64,000 nucleotides of DNA from Cotesia glomerata. Its lineage: Eukaryota > Arthropoda > Insecta > Hymenoptera > Braconidae. Below the pieces are notes generated by a model. It saw only the letters and a list, made by a program, of their open reading frames with translations. It searched no databases and was not told where the DNA came from. Position numbers and translations under genes: made by a program. Within the stretch, counting starts at the first letter, position 1; every line of letters begins with the position of its first letter. The DNA lies in contig NC_058161.1 in assembly GCF_020080835.1 (NCBI RefSeq), positions 25,182,837 to 25,246,836 of the forward strand. Reading direction: 5' to 3'. Below are positions 46,393 through 58,059 of the stretch, piece by piece.

Positions 46393-47772
46393 ATGGCAAC
46401 CCGCTCCACTCCGTACGATGCGCTGGTAAATCAAAAAAGTATGAGTAGAAATATGGAAACAAACAAGAGTCAAAACGGGGCTCACGCCCAGCAAGCAGCT
46501 ATCGTAGCAAGCGCTGAGATGAAGAGGGCACAAGCGCTGGAACACCTTGATAAGCTTACTAGAGAGCTGCATGAGTTTGTTAAGTCTAAAGTCAACATCC
46601 ACAAAGAGATCAAGACGAAGACAACCGGTGTAGTCAACGCCCTTCAAAGGTTCAGAACACTTGATGGCGGATGGCAGGCACAACAACGGCAAACTCCCAA
46701 TGTCACTCCGAAGAAGAGCAGACAACCTGCCGCAGACACCGTCGAAGAGATGGACACCGGTGCCGAAGGCGATGGTGAATCTCTAACAGAAGACAGAAGC
46801 GACACTGGTGTCAGGTCTGGGAAGAGGAAAGACCGTAACTCTCCTGACCCAACGGTCAACCAAGTAATGAAGAAAAAGGACACAAAACCAAGTCCTCCGA
46901 AAGAAGTGGCGGCACGGAGTGCCAAAAATAAGGAGGTCGACGCGTGGCAAAAAGTAGAATCGAAGAAGAGAAGGCCGGAGCAGGATCACCTCCCAAAGCA
47001 ATTGCCGAAGGAGCCACGACCGGAACCTAAGCGGAAAAAATCGCGCAAATGGATCAAACCTGACGCGCTGATAATCCGCCCTGCCGAAAAAGAGAAGTAT
47101 TCCGAGATATTGCGCCGCATAAAGCGTGATGTCCCAGCAGACCAGGTTCGAAATACCGTCGAGAAGATCCGCAGGACAATGACCGGAGATATGCTGATCA
47201 CGTTGTCAAGGAAAAGTGCTGACAAAGGCCAAGCCTTGCAGAGGACCATCACAGGAATTCTTCAAGACGATGCTAAGGTAGTCTGTAAAGGTCCACAGGA
47301 GACCATTGAGATTCGAGACATCGACGAAGAAACGACGAAGGAAGAGATCCAGGCCGCCCTGAAAGAGAAAGTTGGAAAAGATCATGAGATACCTCTAGAA
47401 GGAATAAAAATCCGTAAGGCTTTCAGAGGTACGCAGACGGCTGCAGTCACTTTACCTATGACCATCGCGCGAAAATTAGTGGAAGGAACCGGCAAGATCC
47501 ATGTCGGGTGGGTTAACTGCCGAATCAAAGCGACGACGAGACCTATCCAATGCTTTAAATGCTGGCACTTTGGACATGTTGGGCCCCAATGTAAAAGCCA
47601 AGTAGACCGATCTAAACTCTGCATCAGATGTGGACAAGAAGGGCACCGTATCGCGGACTGTAAAATTCTGCCAAGTGTGCAATATGTGCTGACCAGCAAG
47701 GAGCAAAGGACGTGGCTCACCATGCCGGCACCTACAGATGCCCGGTATATCAGGAGGCGCTCCAGAAGTTGA
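46393..47772 (+). pseudogene. LINE ORF1 (gag-like), copy 2, frameshifted near its end
   Basis: ATG at 46,393 (MATRSTPYDAL). A charged N-terminal half and a GKRKDR-type basic patch are followed by two CX2CX4HX4C knuckles (CFKC...H...C near 47,551; CIRC...H...C near 47,620). Just after the second knuckle a one-base loss near 47,662 (TGTAAAATTCTGCC against TGTAAAAATCCAGCC in copy 1) shifts the frame, destroying the third knuckle and ending the protein at 47,772. In the correct frame ORF1 would run to the ATGA overlap with ORF2 at 47,786. Confidence 0.88.
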
Positions 47773-47785
47773 CGAACAAACAAGC

Positions 47786-48190
47786 ATGAGGATATTGCAG
47801 CTCAACCTCAACCATTGTGAAGCAGCGCATGACCTGCTCATGCAATCTGTGCGAGAATTAGAGCTGGACTTGGTACTGATAGCAGAGCCATATAAACACC
47901 TGAGTACCCAACCCTGGGAATCTGACAGCACATCCAAAGCTGTCATCTGGTCATGTGGCAAGCTTTTTTTCCAAAATGCAGTCGACAACAGCAATGCCGG
48001 CTTTGTAGCAGTATCAGTAGAAGGCATCCGCTTCTATAGCTGCTACGCACCACCTAGCCTCTCCATTGTTGACTTCACTGATTTCCTGGATCGACTAACC
48101 GAAGATGCGAAGCAATACCATCCAGTAGCGATAGCCGGAGACTTCAACTCCTGGGCAGTTGACTGGGGCAGCAAACATACAAACGCATGA
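47786..48190 (+). pseudogene. LINE ORF2 endonuclease, copy 2, N-terminal part
   Basis: Starts at ATG 47,786 (MRILQLNLNHCEAAHDLL). Shows AEPY and GDFNSW of the APE-type endonuclease that nicks the AC target. The frame stops at TGA 48,188-48,190, directly after SKHTNA. Copy 1 has TGA at the same codon; the family context (TNA-x-GKALLEAF) suggests an original CGA arginine. Confidence 0.88.
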
Positions 48191-48613
48191 GGGAAAGCAC
48201 TACTGGAGGCCTTTACTACACTAGATGTAGTTTTGCTCAACAGTGGTGATACGCCGACCTACACCAAAGGTGACGCAAGCTCAATTGTAGACCTCACTTT
48301 TGTCAGTAATAGCCTTGCCAGAGGCGACTGCAACTGGAAAGTGTTGGACATCTACACTGCCAGCGACCATCATGCGATATTCTGGGAAATATCAAGCGAC
48401 CAGAACCCCAAGAGACCAGTCAAGCAGTCTAACATCGTTGGTTGGAAGGTAAAATCTTTTGACCCAGAAGCATTACTAATAGCCCTCGATGGTGATCCGA
48501 TCAACACTGGATGTGCAGAAGAACAGACTAAGGACCTGATGAGGAGAGTAACACATGCTTGTGATGCATGTGGAACACGCAAGTGGAACACGTCAGTGCC
48601 AAAGCGTCAGTAG
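48191..48613 (+). pseudogene. LINE ORF2 endonuclease C-terminal part, copy 2
   Basis: Continues in the same frame after the TGA with GKALLEAF, DLTFVS and the catalytic SDH (TASDHHAIF near 48,357-48,383), then the linker up to CDAC at about 48,570, where the deletion begins. A few unrelated codons lead to a stop at 48,613. Confidence 0.85.
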
Positions 48614-49383
48614 TGAGGGCTAGTCTCGCACGACTGATGCCGAACGTCGGAGGGCCAAAGCAGAGCAGGAGACTACTACTATCATCAGTTGTCACATCGG
48701 TGCTCACATATGGAATATCCATTTGGGCAGACGCGCTGAAGTTGCAAGAATCATGGAGAAAAGCTGGACCAGTATATCGACTGAGCGCTGTAAGACTAGC
48801 CAGTGCATTCCGCACGATATCAGAAGTAGCAGTGTGTGTCATTTCCGGAACTCTGCCGCTTAGAGTTCTAGCTGAGGAAAGACGGAACCTTTACCAACGA
48901 AAGAGGTCAACCACACTAAGTGCCGAGGAACTCAGAGCTGAAGAACGGCAGAACAGCATCGCACGATGGCAATCGCAGTGGGACGCCGCGACAACAGGAA
49001 GATGGACACACCGTCTCATACCGAAAATCGACATTTGGATAAACCGGAGTCATGGCGAGGTCAATTACTATCTGACGCAGATGTTGTCAGGACATGGATG
49101 TTTTCGGACGTATCTTCACCGCTTCAAGCATGATGATTCACCGGAGTGCCCGTCCTGCCCAGGAATCAATGAAGACGCGGAGCACGTTTTCTTTGAGTGC
49201 CCACGATTTTACCTACAGCGCGATGAGCTGGAGATGATCCTGAAGAAGAAAATCCAACCAGAGACAATAGTAGAAGCAATGCTGTCATCAGAGGCTGCCT
49301 GGAACGCCGCAAACACGTTTGCAACAGAAGTCCTTATAGACTTGCGTTCCATCGAAAGAAAAAGAGCAAATGACAACAACTAG
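48580..49383 (+). pseudogene. LINE ORF2 C-terminal domain, copy 2
   Basis: Resumes at QVEHVSAK, just after the RT motifs, in a different frame from the upstream part. It runs through TYGISIWADALK and GRWTHRLIPK to a CX2CX8HX4C zinc motif (CPSC...H...C near 49,148-49,200) and stops at 49,383. This is the native C-terminus missing from copy 1. Confidence 0.88.
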
Positions 49384-49620
49384 AAGAAAGGTAAAATAAT
49401 ACCTAATTACCAGAAGGAAGAGCAGTCGCTATATCCTCCCCCCACGAAGTAATGCCTAACGGCGGTTTCCATGAGGGATTAGAGGAAAGAGGAAAGGGGT
49501 TTAGGGTTTAGTGGGTAGGGGCGTTAGCGTCGAGTTTTAGTATGACGCTGCGTCGAGTCGCCACATATCCAGGCCAAACAGCTACGCCTAGAATCCGTAA
49601 AAAGGATTCCCCCTAATGGA

Positions 49621-49624
<4 letters not shown>
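49384..49624 (+). other. 3' UTR of LINE copy 2
   Basis: About 240 bp, with GGGGTTTAGGGTTTAGTGGG near 49,496, ending CCCCCTAATGGAAAAA before (CA)n. There is only a five-A tail, unlike the long A run of copy 1's second-family 3' end. Confidence 0.75.

Positions 49625-49676
<52 letters not shown>
49625..49676. repeat. (CA)n microsatellite, 3' side of LINE copy 2
   Basis: Perfect CA run between the LINE 3' end and the next insert. Confidence 0.95.
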
Positions 49677-49681
<5 letters not shown>

Positions 49682-50346
49682 ATAAAAAACTATCTTCACT
49701 CAAGAAAAATATTCTTGATCCAAGAAAATTATTTTGAAGAGAACTAATTGTCTTACTTCAAGAAATTTTTGTCTTGAATTCATGTTTCTTGGATTGAGAG
49801 GTCTAATCACTCCGATCGATAACATTTTTACTTGGTTCAAGTCTATATTATCTTCGATCGATACAAGTGAATTCTTTATTCAAAAACGATTCTCTTCAAT
49901 AAAGAATAATTTTATTTCATTTCAAGAATTATTGATTGTTGATTCAAGAACAAATTTTTTTATTTATAATGTTATGTTTAAGTCAGAAAAAAACTTTGAA
50001 GTTAAAAAATTTGTATTTCTCTATTTGCCGAAAAATATTTATTAATACAGAGAATAGCAAAAATACAAAAATTTATATGCTTAAAACAAGTAAAATAATA
50101 TCTTAATTTAAGAGTCGCATCATACTTGGAAGAAGTCGGTAATATCTTGAACCTATGTTACCGCCTATCTTAATCCAAGAGAAAGAAATTCTTGGGCGAA
50201 GTTGTATACATATATCTTATTTTAAAATAACCAAGTTTCTTGATTCGAGAATTAATTTCTTAAATTAAGAGAATTGAATTACTTGAAATAAGAATGACAT
50301 TTTGGAGAAAAAATTTTTCTTGAATCAAGTCATTTTTTTATCAGTG
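49677..50346. mobile_element. TCAAGAAA-rich foldback element inside the CA tract, CA target
   Basis: Left CACTGATAAAAAACTATCTT, right TTTTTTTATCAGTG. 670 bp, full of CTTGATCCAAGAAAA and CTTGAATTCATG-like words in both orientations. CA flanks both sides (49,675-49,676 and 50,347-50,348). A 103-codon frame (49,734-50,045) is a by-product. Same interior family as 17,796-18,431, but with a CACTGATAAAAA terminus. Confidence 0.82.
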
Positions 50347-50512
50347 CATACATACAGACATAGTGACAACATCGCGGGGGTAGTCAGGAAAACTTCCTAT
50401 GACCTTTAAACGTTGAGATCTGATGAAAACTCGATTTTTACAAAATGAGGTGAAAACAATAACTTCCCGATTTTTGAAAATCTTCGATTTTCTTAGCGGG
50501 AAGTTAAAAATA
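50347..50512 (+). repeat. Repeat A copy 4, 3' end
   Basis: CATACATACAGACATAGTGA, then GAGATCTGATGAAAACTCG, to CTTAGCGGGAAGTT. This completes the A copy that starts at 44,045; its flank matches that of LINE copy 1. Confidence 0.85.
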
Positions 50513-51270
50513 CTTACTCATAAATTACTTAAAAAAATTTCTTAAGAAAAATTCAGAGGATAAGATCGAAGACTCCACATACGTCAGAGGTCATCACAAT
50601 AAAGGAAATGTATTTAGGCAGAATAATAGGCTCAATGACAGGATTATCATGTCTAACGTGAATTGTCGAGATTTTCGGGATGTCACGAGAAGAGATAGCC
50701 GGTAATAGTAAGTGGGAGAATAATCGATGGCCCGTCAAAATAATTGACATTGTTGAGATAATCAAGATTGTTTACATTTCCTGGACCGATGTAATCAATA
50801 CAGTTATTGTTTACCGAGTTAAGATGATTACATAAACACCCATTTGAGAGATTATAATAAATATTTACCGACATATGGGCTTGCGAACAACCCTCAAACT
50901 CGCCTCATATTTCGGGTTTATCTCAGCCAAGTGAAACAATGTCTTGACTAGAGAAGCTCTCAGCACAATCAATATTTAAGCTTTCCACTTTTTCAAACAA
51001 GTTTATTTGCTTTTCAATTAGAGCTGGCTTATTTGGATTAAAAGCTCACATCTTAGCTAACGTATATAACTTTGATGTTTTGTAATTACAAAAGTTGCAA
51101 TTTTTCTGTGCCTGGATCTGAAAGCTGCTTATGAGCAAAAGCTCAATGAGAGCTTTGGAGGCGAAACAATTGATGTTTGGCTTATCGATAAAAATAAAAT
51201 TTTTTTGTTTTGAATTTTAGTTATTGAAAATATTGTTCTCTGAACGGTAATTAAGATTCTTATACCTAAA
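50513..51270 (-). other. Non-repeat segment with two overlapping minus-strand frames
   Basis: Frames of 63 codons (50,874-50,683) and 70 codons (50,765-50,553) overlap in different phases. They have balanced composition (YIGPGNVNNLDYLNNVNYFD; then DIPKISTIHVRHDNPVIEP), so one frameshift could join them as a gene relic or exon. No family is recognised. 50,880-51,270 is A/T-rich with AGAGCT/AAAGCTC words. Confidence 0.25.
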
Positions 51271-51274
51271 ATAA

Positions 51275-51701
51275 TTATTAGATCTGCTCTGATCAGAGCA
51301 GATCTAATTAGATCTATCCATATCATCTTTATGATTACATATATTCATCAAGCTTGATCTGATTTGATCTAACGATCTGATCATATCTAAACGTTTTTTA
51401 CCGCGTAATAATCAGATTAAATTAGATCTGCATAGATCAAAGATCTATTGATATCTAATTTTTAATTTAATTTTGATCAAACTTAATCTGGATTGGTCTA
51501 ATTTGATCTGACCGGATCTAGTTTAATCAGAACAGATCTATTCATATCTACTTTTTAATTTCATTTTGATCAAATTCGATCTGGTTTGATCTAAGTAGAT
51601 CAAATTAGATCTGTCCATATCTACTTAGATCTAAATTTAGATCAAATCTGATCTGCTCAGATTAAATTTGATCCGAGCAGATCTAAACTTTTTTTCCCGG
51701 G
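51275..51701. repeat. GATCT/GATCTG-rich repeat, ends CCCGGG
   Basis: Dense AGATCTGATCAGATC and TTGATCTGATCT words in both orientations, ending TTTTTTTCCCGGG next to repeat A, like the element at 45,090. An internal TTTTTTACCGCG at 51,396 may be an old boundary between two copies. The left end is not resolved. Confidence 0.6.
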
Positions 51702-52628
<927 letters not shown>

Positions 52629-53140
52629 AAATACTTAAAAGTTATGAAATAGTTGCTAAAATCCACTATTTTAGAGTTTTCGATTATCCATACAATGTCC
52701 TAAAATTGTCCTATAATAATGGTGTTGAAGTAACACGGATCGAAAATTTACACCGAGAGAATTTCACACCATTATTTCGCACTACGCGGCCGTATAAAGT
52801 GCTCTGGGTCCATTTTTACATCGAAATTTTTTACAGTGTATTTATTTAAATCAAAAATTTTTATTTATTTAATATATTATTATTTTAAACTTTCTAAATT
52901 AAATATTAACTTTTTTAATTATTTATCTTTAATTATTAAACATAAAAAGTTTAATTATAAAAATTGTGTTAGTTGAAATATTATCAACACCGGAAAATTT
53001 ATAACACCGATTTAACACCGAAAAAAAATATTTACACCGCGACCGGTGTTACTGTTACACCGATTTCGGTGTTGAATTTAACACCGGAAATTTTTAACAC
53101 CTTACAACCAATGGACTCACACCGGTTTTTTTACAGTGTA
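52629..53140. mobile_element. Right halves of two CACTGTAAAAA-end elements
   Basis: One ends CGAAATTTTTTACAGTG at about 52,838 before TA and contains TTTACACCG words. The next ends GGTTTTTTTACAGTG at 53,138 and contains TAACACCGG words, like 13,164-14,909. A short piece at 52,690-52,715 (AATGTCCTAAAATTGTCC) is a remnant of the 36.8-kb palindrome family. Confidence 0.6.
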
Positions 53141-53229
53141 TAATTTATGTGAACTTTTAATGTATGTTTAATAACAATTTATTTTAATGCAAAAGTTCTT
53201 TATATTTCAATTTCAAATTTGCCGCGCAC

Positions 53230-53890
53230 CGAGAAGTCACCATTTTTCCCCTGATAAAGATGGGGGAGTAAAGTCTCCGACAAACAACAAAGATAGAAAC
53301 CAATTTTTGATATTAAAAAATTAATTAAATTAAACTATGTGGTAAATCGTTATCAAATTTTGATAGAATATGTATGAAATATTGTTCTATCTATTGGAAA
53401 GTTTTTTTGATGGGGTCAAGTTGGCCGATTTTTTATAAATCCTCACTTTCCGGAGTTATTGAACAAGGACACTCATAAGAGATCGTGTATTTTTGCAAAA
53501 CTTTAATTAATTATATCTCTTAAACGGTGTGGTAAGGAAATCTGATTTTTTTTCTATAGATGTATTGAATCATAATCTTCCGAATGAATATAAAAAAATA
53601 CGGGGTCAAATTGAAGTCATTTGGCACCCAAACTGCCTTAAATATAAGCTTAGAAGTCATCTTAATTAGTTTTAACTCACAAAACAGAAAAAATAGTTCG
53701 GACAGCAAGGTCCGGGAATCGAACCCGAATTTTTTGGTTACGCAACGAGGGCTCTTCACATTAAGCTATCTGAGATATCGTTAGTAACAACCTTTCTTTT
53801 CTATCCTTCGGATTCTTTGTCAGTGGCGCCCAACTTGGCGCCGATCCAGCCTGGACGTGTGAGGAGATATAAAGACTCTTTCAAAAAAAT
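53230..53890 (-). repeat. SINE-like repeat with tRNA-like head on the minus strand
   Basis: 53,703-53,780 reads on the minus strand as ATAGCTTAATGTGAAGAGC, a D-arm-like start, then TCGGGTTCGATTCCCGGA, a good T arm with B box. The acceptor strands do not pair and no proper anticodon loop forms, so this is a tRNA-derived pol III head, not a tRNA gene. The body extends towards about 53,510. 53,230-53,500 and 53,800-53,890 hold nothing I recognise. Confidence 0.5.
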
Positions 53891-53924
53891 TCTAAGGTTC
53901 GCATGAAAACCCCTTTATTTATGA

Positions 53925-54985
53925 ATGAGAGGGGAAAGTTTGTGATATGTGTAGGCAAATTAAAGGTTTGTTGGTGAAAAATGCAAGCTTATGCAAGAAC
54001 AATCCATATGGTACCATTCGTTTACTTAAAAAATGAAATATTAAGAATCTAGTGCCGTAAAGGCAAAATTTGCTGTCATGGCAAAGATTGTCACACTTTA
54101 TTAAGGATAGTACTTGAAGTAAATTAATGTTTTTCTGTCAATAATGTATTTGAGCTTTTTATTTAGCATAACATTTGAAGTTATGTTATGTCTCATAAAT
54201 TTAAGTAAGTATTATTAAAATGAGTCTGCTTGGGGCATTAAAAATCCACTTAGTTCCCTTAGTTGCGCAAATTTACCCCACACGAGTGCGCACACTACCC
54301 TTAGTACGGGGTAAGTGTGCACAATTTGAATAATTCGGATTAATCCGTTTTTTTCCGAAGTGTTAAGGTGTTAGACTTTATTTCTTAATTTAATTATTAC
54401 CTAAATGAACACTCTATCAAAGACATATTTTTATTTTCCTTTTATGTTTATCGTTTAATTTTGACACCAGTTTGAATGCTTAAGTGCGCACACTTGCCCC
54501 ATATGACTCTATGGAAATCCACATAGGAAACTGTGGGAACATGAATTTCCCCTTCTATATGAATTCCTATATAAATCCATACATTCCTACATTGAATCTT
54601 ATGGATTCTATATCTCCTACATAAATCCATACTTTCTTATGTGGATTTCGATGGATCCCCATACAAACCTACATGGATGTTTTTAATAAAGTATACTTGA
54701 GTGTCATTAAAGCATATAATATTAATTAAGGATCTTGGACAGCTGGGTAGCTCGGAAAAGACTGACCGCAAAGTTCGCGGTTCGAGTCCTCGATGTACCC
54801 AGTTTTGTTTTTCTTTTTTTTAATTTTTTGGCCTATTGCACTATATATAATTTTATAAAATTCCATGTAATTATATTAATTTTTTTGCTGGATTTCTATA
54901 AGAATTCACATGAAACTTCCATAGAAAATCATGAGGGAATCTAGGCTAGTTTCCCATATAGATTTTTTTGATAGGGTTATAACAA
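53925..54985 (+). repeat. Repeat P, left copy of an inverted pair
   Basis: Matches the reverse complement of 60,945-61,995 along its length. Shared parts are GTTTGTTGGTG, TAAGAATCTAGTGCCGTAAAGG, CCCCACACGAGTGCGCACAC (54,276), many CCATACATTCCTACAT words and a tRNA-like core at 54,735-54,800 (GGTTCGAGTCC B box). A 60-codon minus frame (54,630-54,448) has a counterpart in the other arm; it follows DNA similarity only. Confidence 0.8.
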
Positions 54986-55379
54986 GAAAGCTCGGTTGTA
55001 TGCATGCGGTTGGAGTTTGACACAAGATGACCCAGTTATGTCTATACTCGGCGTGTGTTAGTGTAGTAGTGTATTGTCACAATGTAGCGGCAAGAACATG
55101 AACATGAGCATGTATACAATGTGCATTAAATCTTTTTTACCTTACTTTTCCCATTCCGTGTCTTTGATATTTGGATTTTGTGTATCACCAGAGAAATATG
55201 AAATATTGTTTATAGCAAACTATTTATTCTCTCAGATAAAATGCTAGAGATGACACTTTTGACAGAGTTTATTAAATTACCGAGGTATTTTCCTGACAAT
55301 TATCCCAGCTGTCGATTTTCATTCCAAATATAATATCTATCGTATATTTTAGATTTATTGATAATGTCGGCTTTTTTGC
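54986..55379. other. Non-repeat stretch, nothing recognised
   Basis: Balanced to about 55,110, then A/T-rich. No open frame of note. Confidence 0.4.
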
Positions 55380-57185
55380 AATGTCAATTTATTTTTATTT
55401 TTTAATACTATAAATTAAATTCAAAAAAAATTTTTTCTATATTTTCTTAAAGATAAACCTTTAAGCTTTAGAAACATAAATTATTATTAATTTTAACTTC
55501 AATATTACTCTTTATTTTCAGCGCCCTTAATAAGAAAAAAATTTTTAAAAATTTGGTTTTTTAACTTTTAAGGTCCAAAAATTAAAAAAAAAAATTTTTT
55601 TTTCATGTCTTCGACTGTAGGATCTTAAAGAAGAGCCTTTAAGCTTCAAATTCATGAATAATAACAAATTTTTATTTCAAAATTTGTCTTCATTTTCAGC
55701 GCCCTCAATAGAAAAGGAAAAATTCAAAAAATTCAATTTCTAATTTCTGAAGTTCATAAAATAGAAAAAAAATTTTTTTTTATGTCTTTGATTATGAAAT
55801 CTTTGAAAGCAGTCTTTGATCTTCTGTGCTAATTAGCACACTCAATATTTTCTTCACCATTCCTTTTAATTTTTCGTTTCAACGGTCAAAGAGAATAATT
55901 TCGACTTCTTTTTCACTTTAGAAGTCAGAAAAAAACCAGAAAAAAATTTTTTTTCGTCTTTGACTTCACGACCTCAAAGAGAAGCTTTTAAGCTCTAAAA
56001 TTATGTATCATTATTAATTGTAACTTCAAAATTTCTTTAAATTTTCAGCGTTCTCAATCAAAGAGTAAAAATTCAAAAAATTTTAATTTTAACTTTCGAG
56101 GTTCAAAAAAACGATAACTAAAATTTTTTTTCGTGTCTCCGGCTACAGGACCTTAAAGCAGAGCTTTCAAGCTTCAAAATCATGTATTAAATTTAATTTT
56201 AACTCCAAAACTTCTTTAAATTTTCAGCGCCCTCAATCAAAGAGTAAAGATTCAAAAAATTTCATATTTTAACTTTCGAGGTTCAAAAAAACCAAAACCA
56301 AAATTTTTTTTATGTCTTTGACTAAGGGACCTTAAAGCAGAGCTTTTAAGCTTCAAAATAATGTATCAAGCCTAATTTTAACCCCAAAATTTTGTTTAAT
56401 TTCCAGTGCCCTCAATCAAAGCGTAAAAATTCGAAAAACTAATTTTAACTTTCGAGGTTCAAAAAAACCAAGATAAAAATTTTTTTTCATGTCTTCGGCT
56501 AAGGGATCTTGAAAGAGAGCTTTAAAGCTTCAAAATTATGTATCAAACTTAGTTTTAACTCCAAAATTTCTTTTAATTTTCAACGCCCTCAATCAAAAAG
56601 TAAAAATTCATAAAATTTCAATTTTTACTTTCAAGGTTCAAAAAAACCAAATCGAAATTTTTTTCCATGTCTTCGGCTTTACGACTTCAAAAAAGAGTTT
56701 TCAAGCTTTAAAATCATGCATCAAACTTAATTTTAACTCCAAAATTTCGTTTAATTTTCAGTGCCCTCAATCACATTCAAAATTCAAAATTCAAAAAATT
56801 TCAATTTCAACTTTCAAGGTTAAAAAGAAACCAAAATAAAAATTTTTTTTCATGCCTTTAACTAAATGGCCTTAAAGAGAAGCTTTCAAGCTTCAAAATT
56901 ATATATCAAGCTTAATTTTAACCCCAAAATTTCTTTAAATTTTAAGCGCCCTTAATCAAAAAGTAAAAATTCATAAAATTTCAATTTTGAACTTCCGAGG
57001 TTCAAAAAAAACCAAACCAAAATTTTTATCCATGTCTTCGGCTAAGGGACTTTAAAAAGAAACTTTTAAACTTTAAAATCATGCACCATACTTAATTTTC
57101 ACTGCAAAATTTCTTTAAATTTTCAGCGCCCCCTAAAAAAAACTCCAAAATTTCAATTTTCACTTTTTCAAAAGAACTCCGCAAA
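55380..57185 (-). repeat. 179-bp tandem repeat array (about 10 units)
   Basis: Landmark TTTTCAGCGCCCTCAATCAA falls at about 55,518, 55,696, 56,045, 56,224, 56,403, 56,581, 56,759, 56,944 and 57,123, a period of 177-185 bp. Each unit also has TTTCATGTCTTCGGCTAAGG. This is the reverse complement of the short array at 32.6 kb. No coding frame. Confidence 0.9.
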
Positions 57186-57821
57186 AAAATAAATCATTTT
57201 CTAATCACACTTTTTTTTTCTGCAACTTCTATAAAGACCTCTTTACCCGAACAATTATACTTTATTTTTTTTTATAATTACGCCATATATAACACATGAA
57301 TATAAAAGACTAGAATCACTTCTTTGTAGCTCGTTCGATAAATTATCTCCATGAATTCACCTATCAACATTGTTATACCCCCTCCCATCCCCTCCTCTTC
57401 ATAAATCCATACATATAGTATCCACAGTATATATATATATACATATAAATTTATATATAGCAAATAGTGCTCGGGAAATTACGTGATTATTTCATTAATG
57501 GTATAGAGACTCAATCCGTTGGATTATCACATATTTCCCACGAGTCATGTTGACCCCCTTCCTCTCTGTAACACCTCCCCCGGGTTCTGACACCCTCTGT
57601 TAATATCGAGCCTCGTTTAGCGAGACAAGATTTAAAGATTCGTATCCTCAATTTGCATGTTTGCCGTCCAATCAACGCACAAAAAATCCCGGAATTTGTT
57701 TACTGAAAAACGAAAGAGATTGCGGGGTGATGATCACTTGTGACGAAGAAGTCAGGGAGGGTTGAGGAAACATTCAGGGGAGGGTTGAAAGGGTGAGAAA
57801 AAGAGAGGGGCAAACTTGGGG
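57186..57821. other. Non-repeat region upstream of the candidate exon
   Basis: Mixed composition. It has CCCCTCCCATCCCCTCCTCT at 57,379, a TATATATATATACATATAAA run at 57,429, a CCCCCTTCCTCTCTG / CCTCCCCCGGG patch at 57,553-57,583 and a GA/GGGT-rich run at 57,755-57,815. It could hold a promoter for the exon that follows; no site is decisive. Confidence 0.35.
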
Positions 57822-57947
57822 ATGAGAACTGGGGGCGCTGGTGGCGGAGGGTTTGGTTACCGGGTGGGAGTGATGCTCGGGGTGCGGAGCGGTCAGTCAG
57901 TGCGCGGCGAGGCGCGCCAGCTGCCGCACGTCATGATTCTGGCCCAG
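57822..57947 (+). CDS. Candidate first coding exon ending in a splice donor
   Basis: A GC-rich island, unique in this AT-rich window. From ATG 57,822 the frame reads MRTGGAGGGGFGYRVGV and continues to HVMILAQ, ending CTGGCCCAG followed by GTGAGC at 57,948, an excellent donor. A second in-frame ATG at 57,933 would leave only MILAQ before the donor, so the island may instead be mostly 5' UTR; a TCAGTC initiator-like word lies at 57,893. Downstream sequence is AT-rich and intron-like to the window end. The gene is not recognised. Confidence 0.35.
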
Positions 57948-58059
57948 GTGAGCGCACCCACGAGTCAAGTTATTTATTTTTTATTTTTAGTGATTGTGAA
58001 TATTTATGCACGTTCATCCTACATTTTATTTTTAGATTTATTGGTTGTTAGTTGATTTT

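Larger units (their letters stand above)
45899..49624 (+). mobile_element. R1-clade LINE copy 2, RT-deleted, in a CA tract
   Basis: Same family as the 5' two-thirds of copy 1: same 5' UTR, ORF1 and ORF2 endonuclease. It keeps its own C-terminus and 3' UTR, ending CCCCCTAATGGAAAAA straight into (CA)n. About 1.4 kb, including the whole RT core, is missing between the endonuclease linker and QVEHVSA. ORF1 has a frameshift and ORF2 an in-frame TGA. It is a dead copy, but with both element ends and the CA target intact. Confidence 0.92.

Noticed and set aside
53703..53780. tRNA gene on the minus strand
   Set aside because: The T arm is convincing, but the acceptor strands do not pair and the anticodon arm is unclear.
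54735..54800. tRNA gene (and its counterpart at 61,130-61,195)
   Set aside because: It has a B box and some stems, but no complete cloverleaf, and it is part of repeat P.
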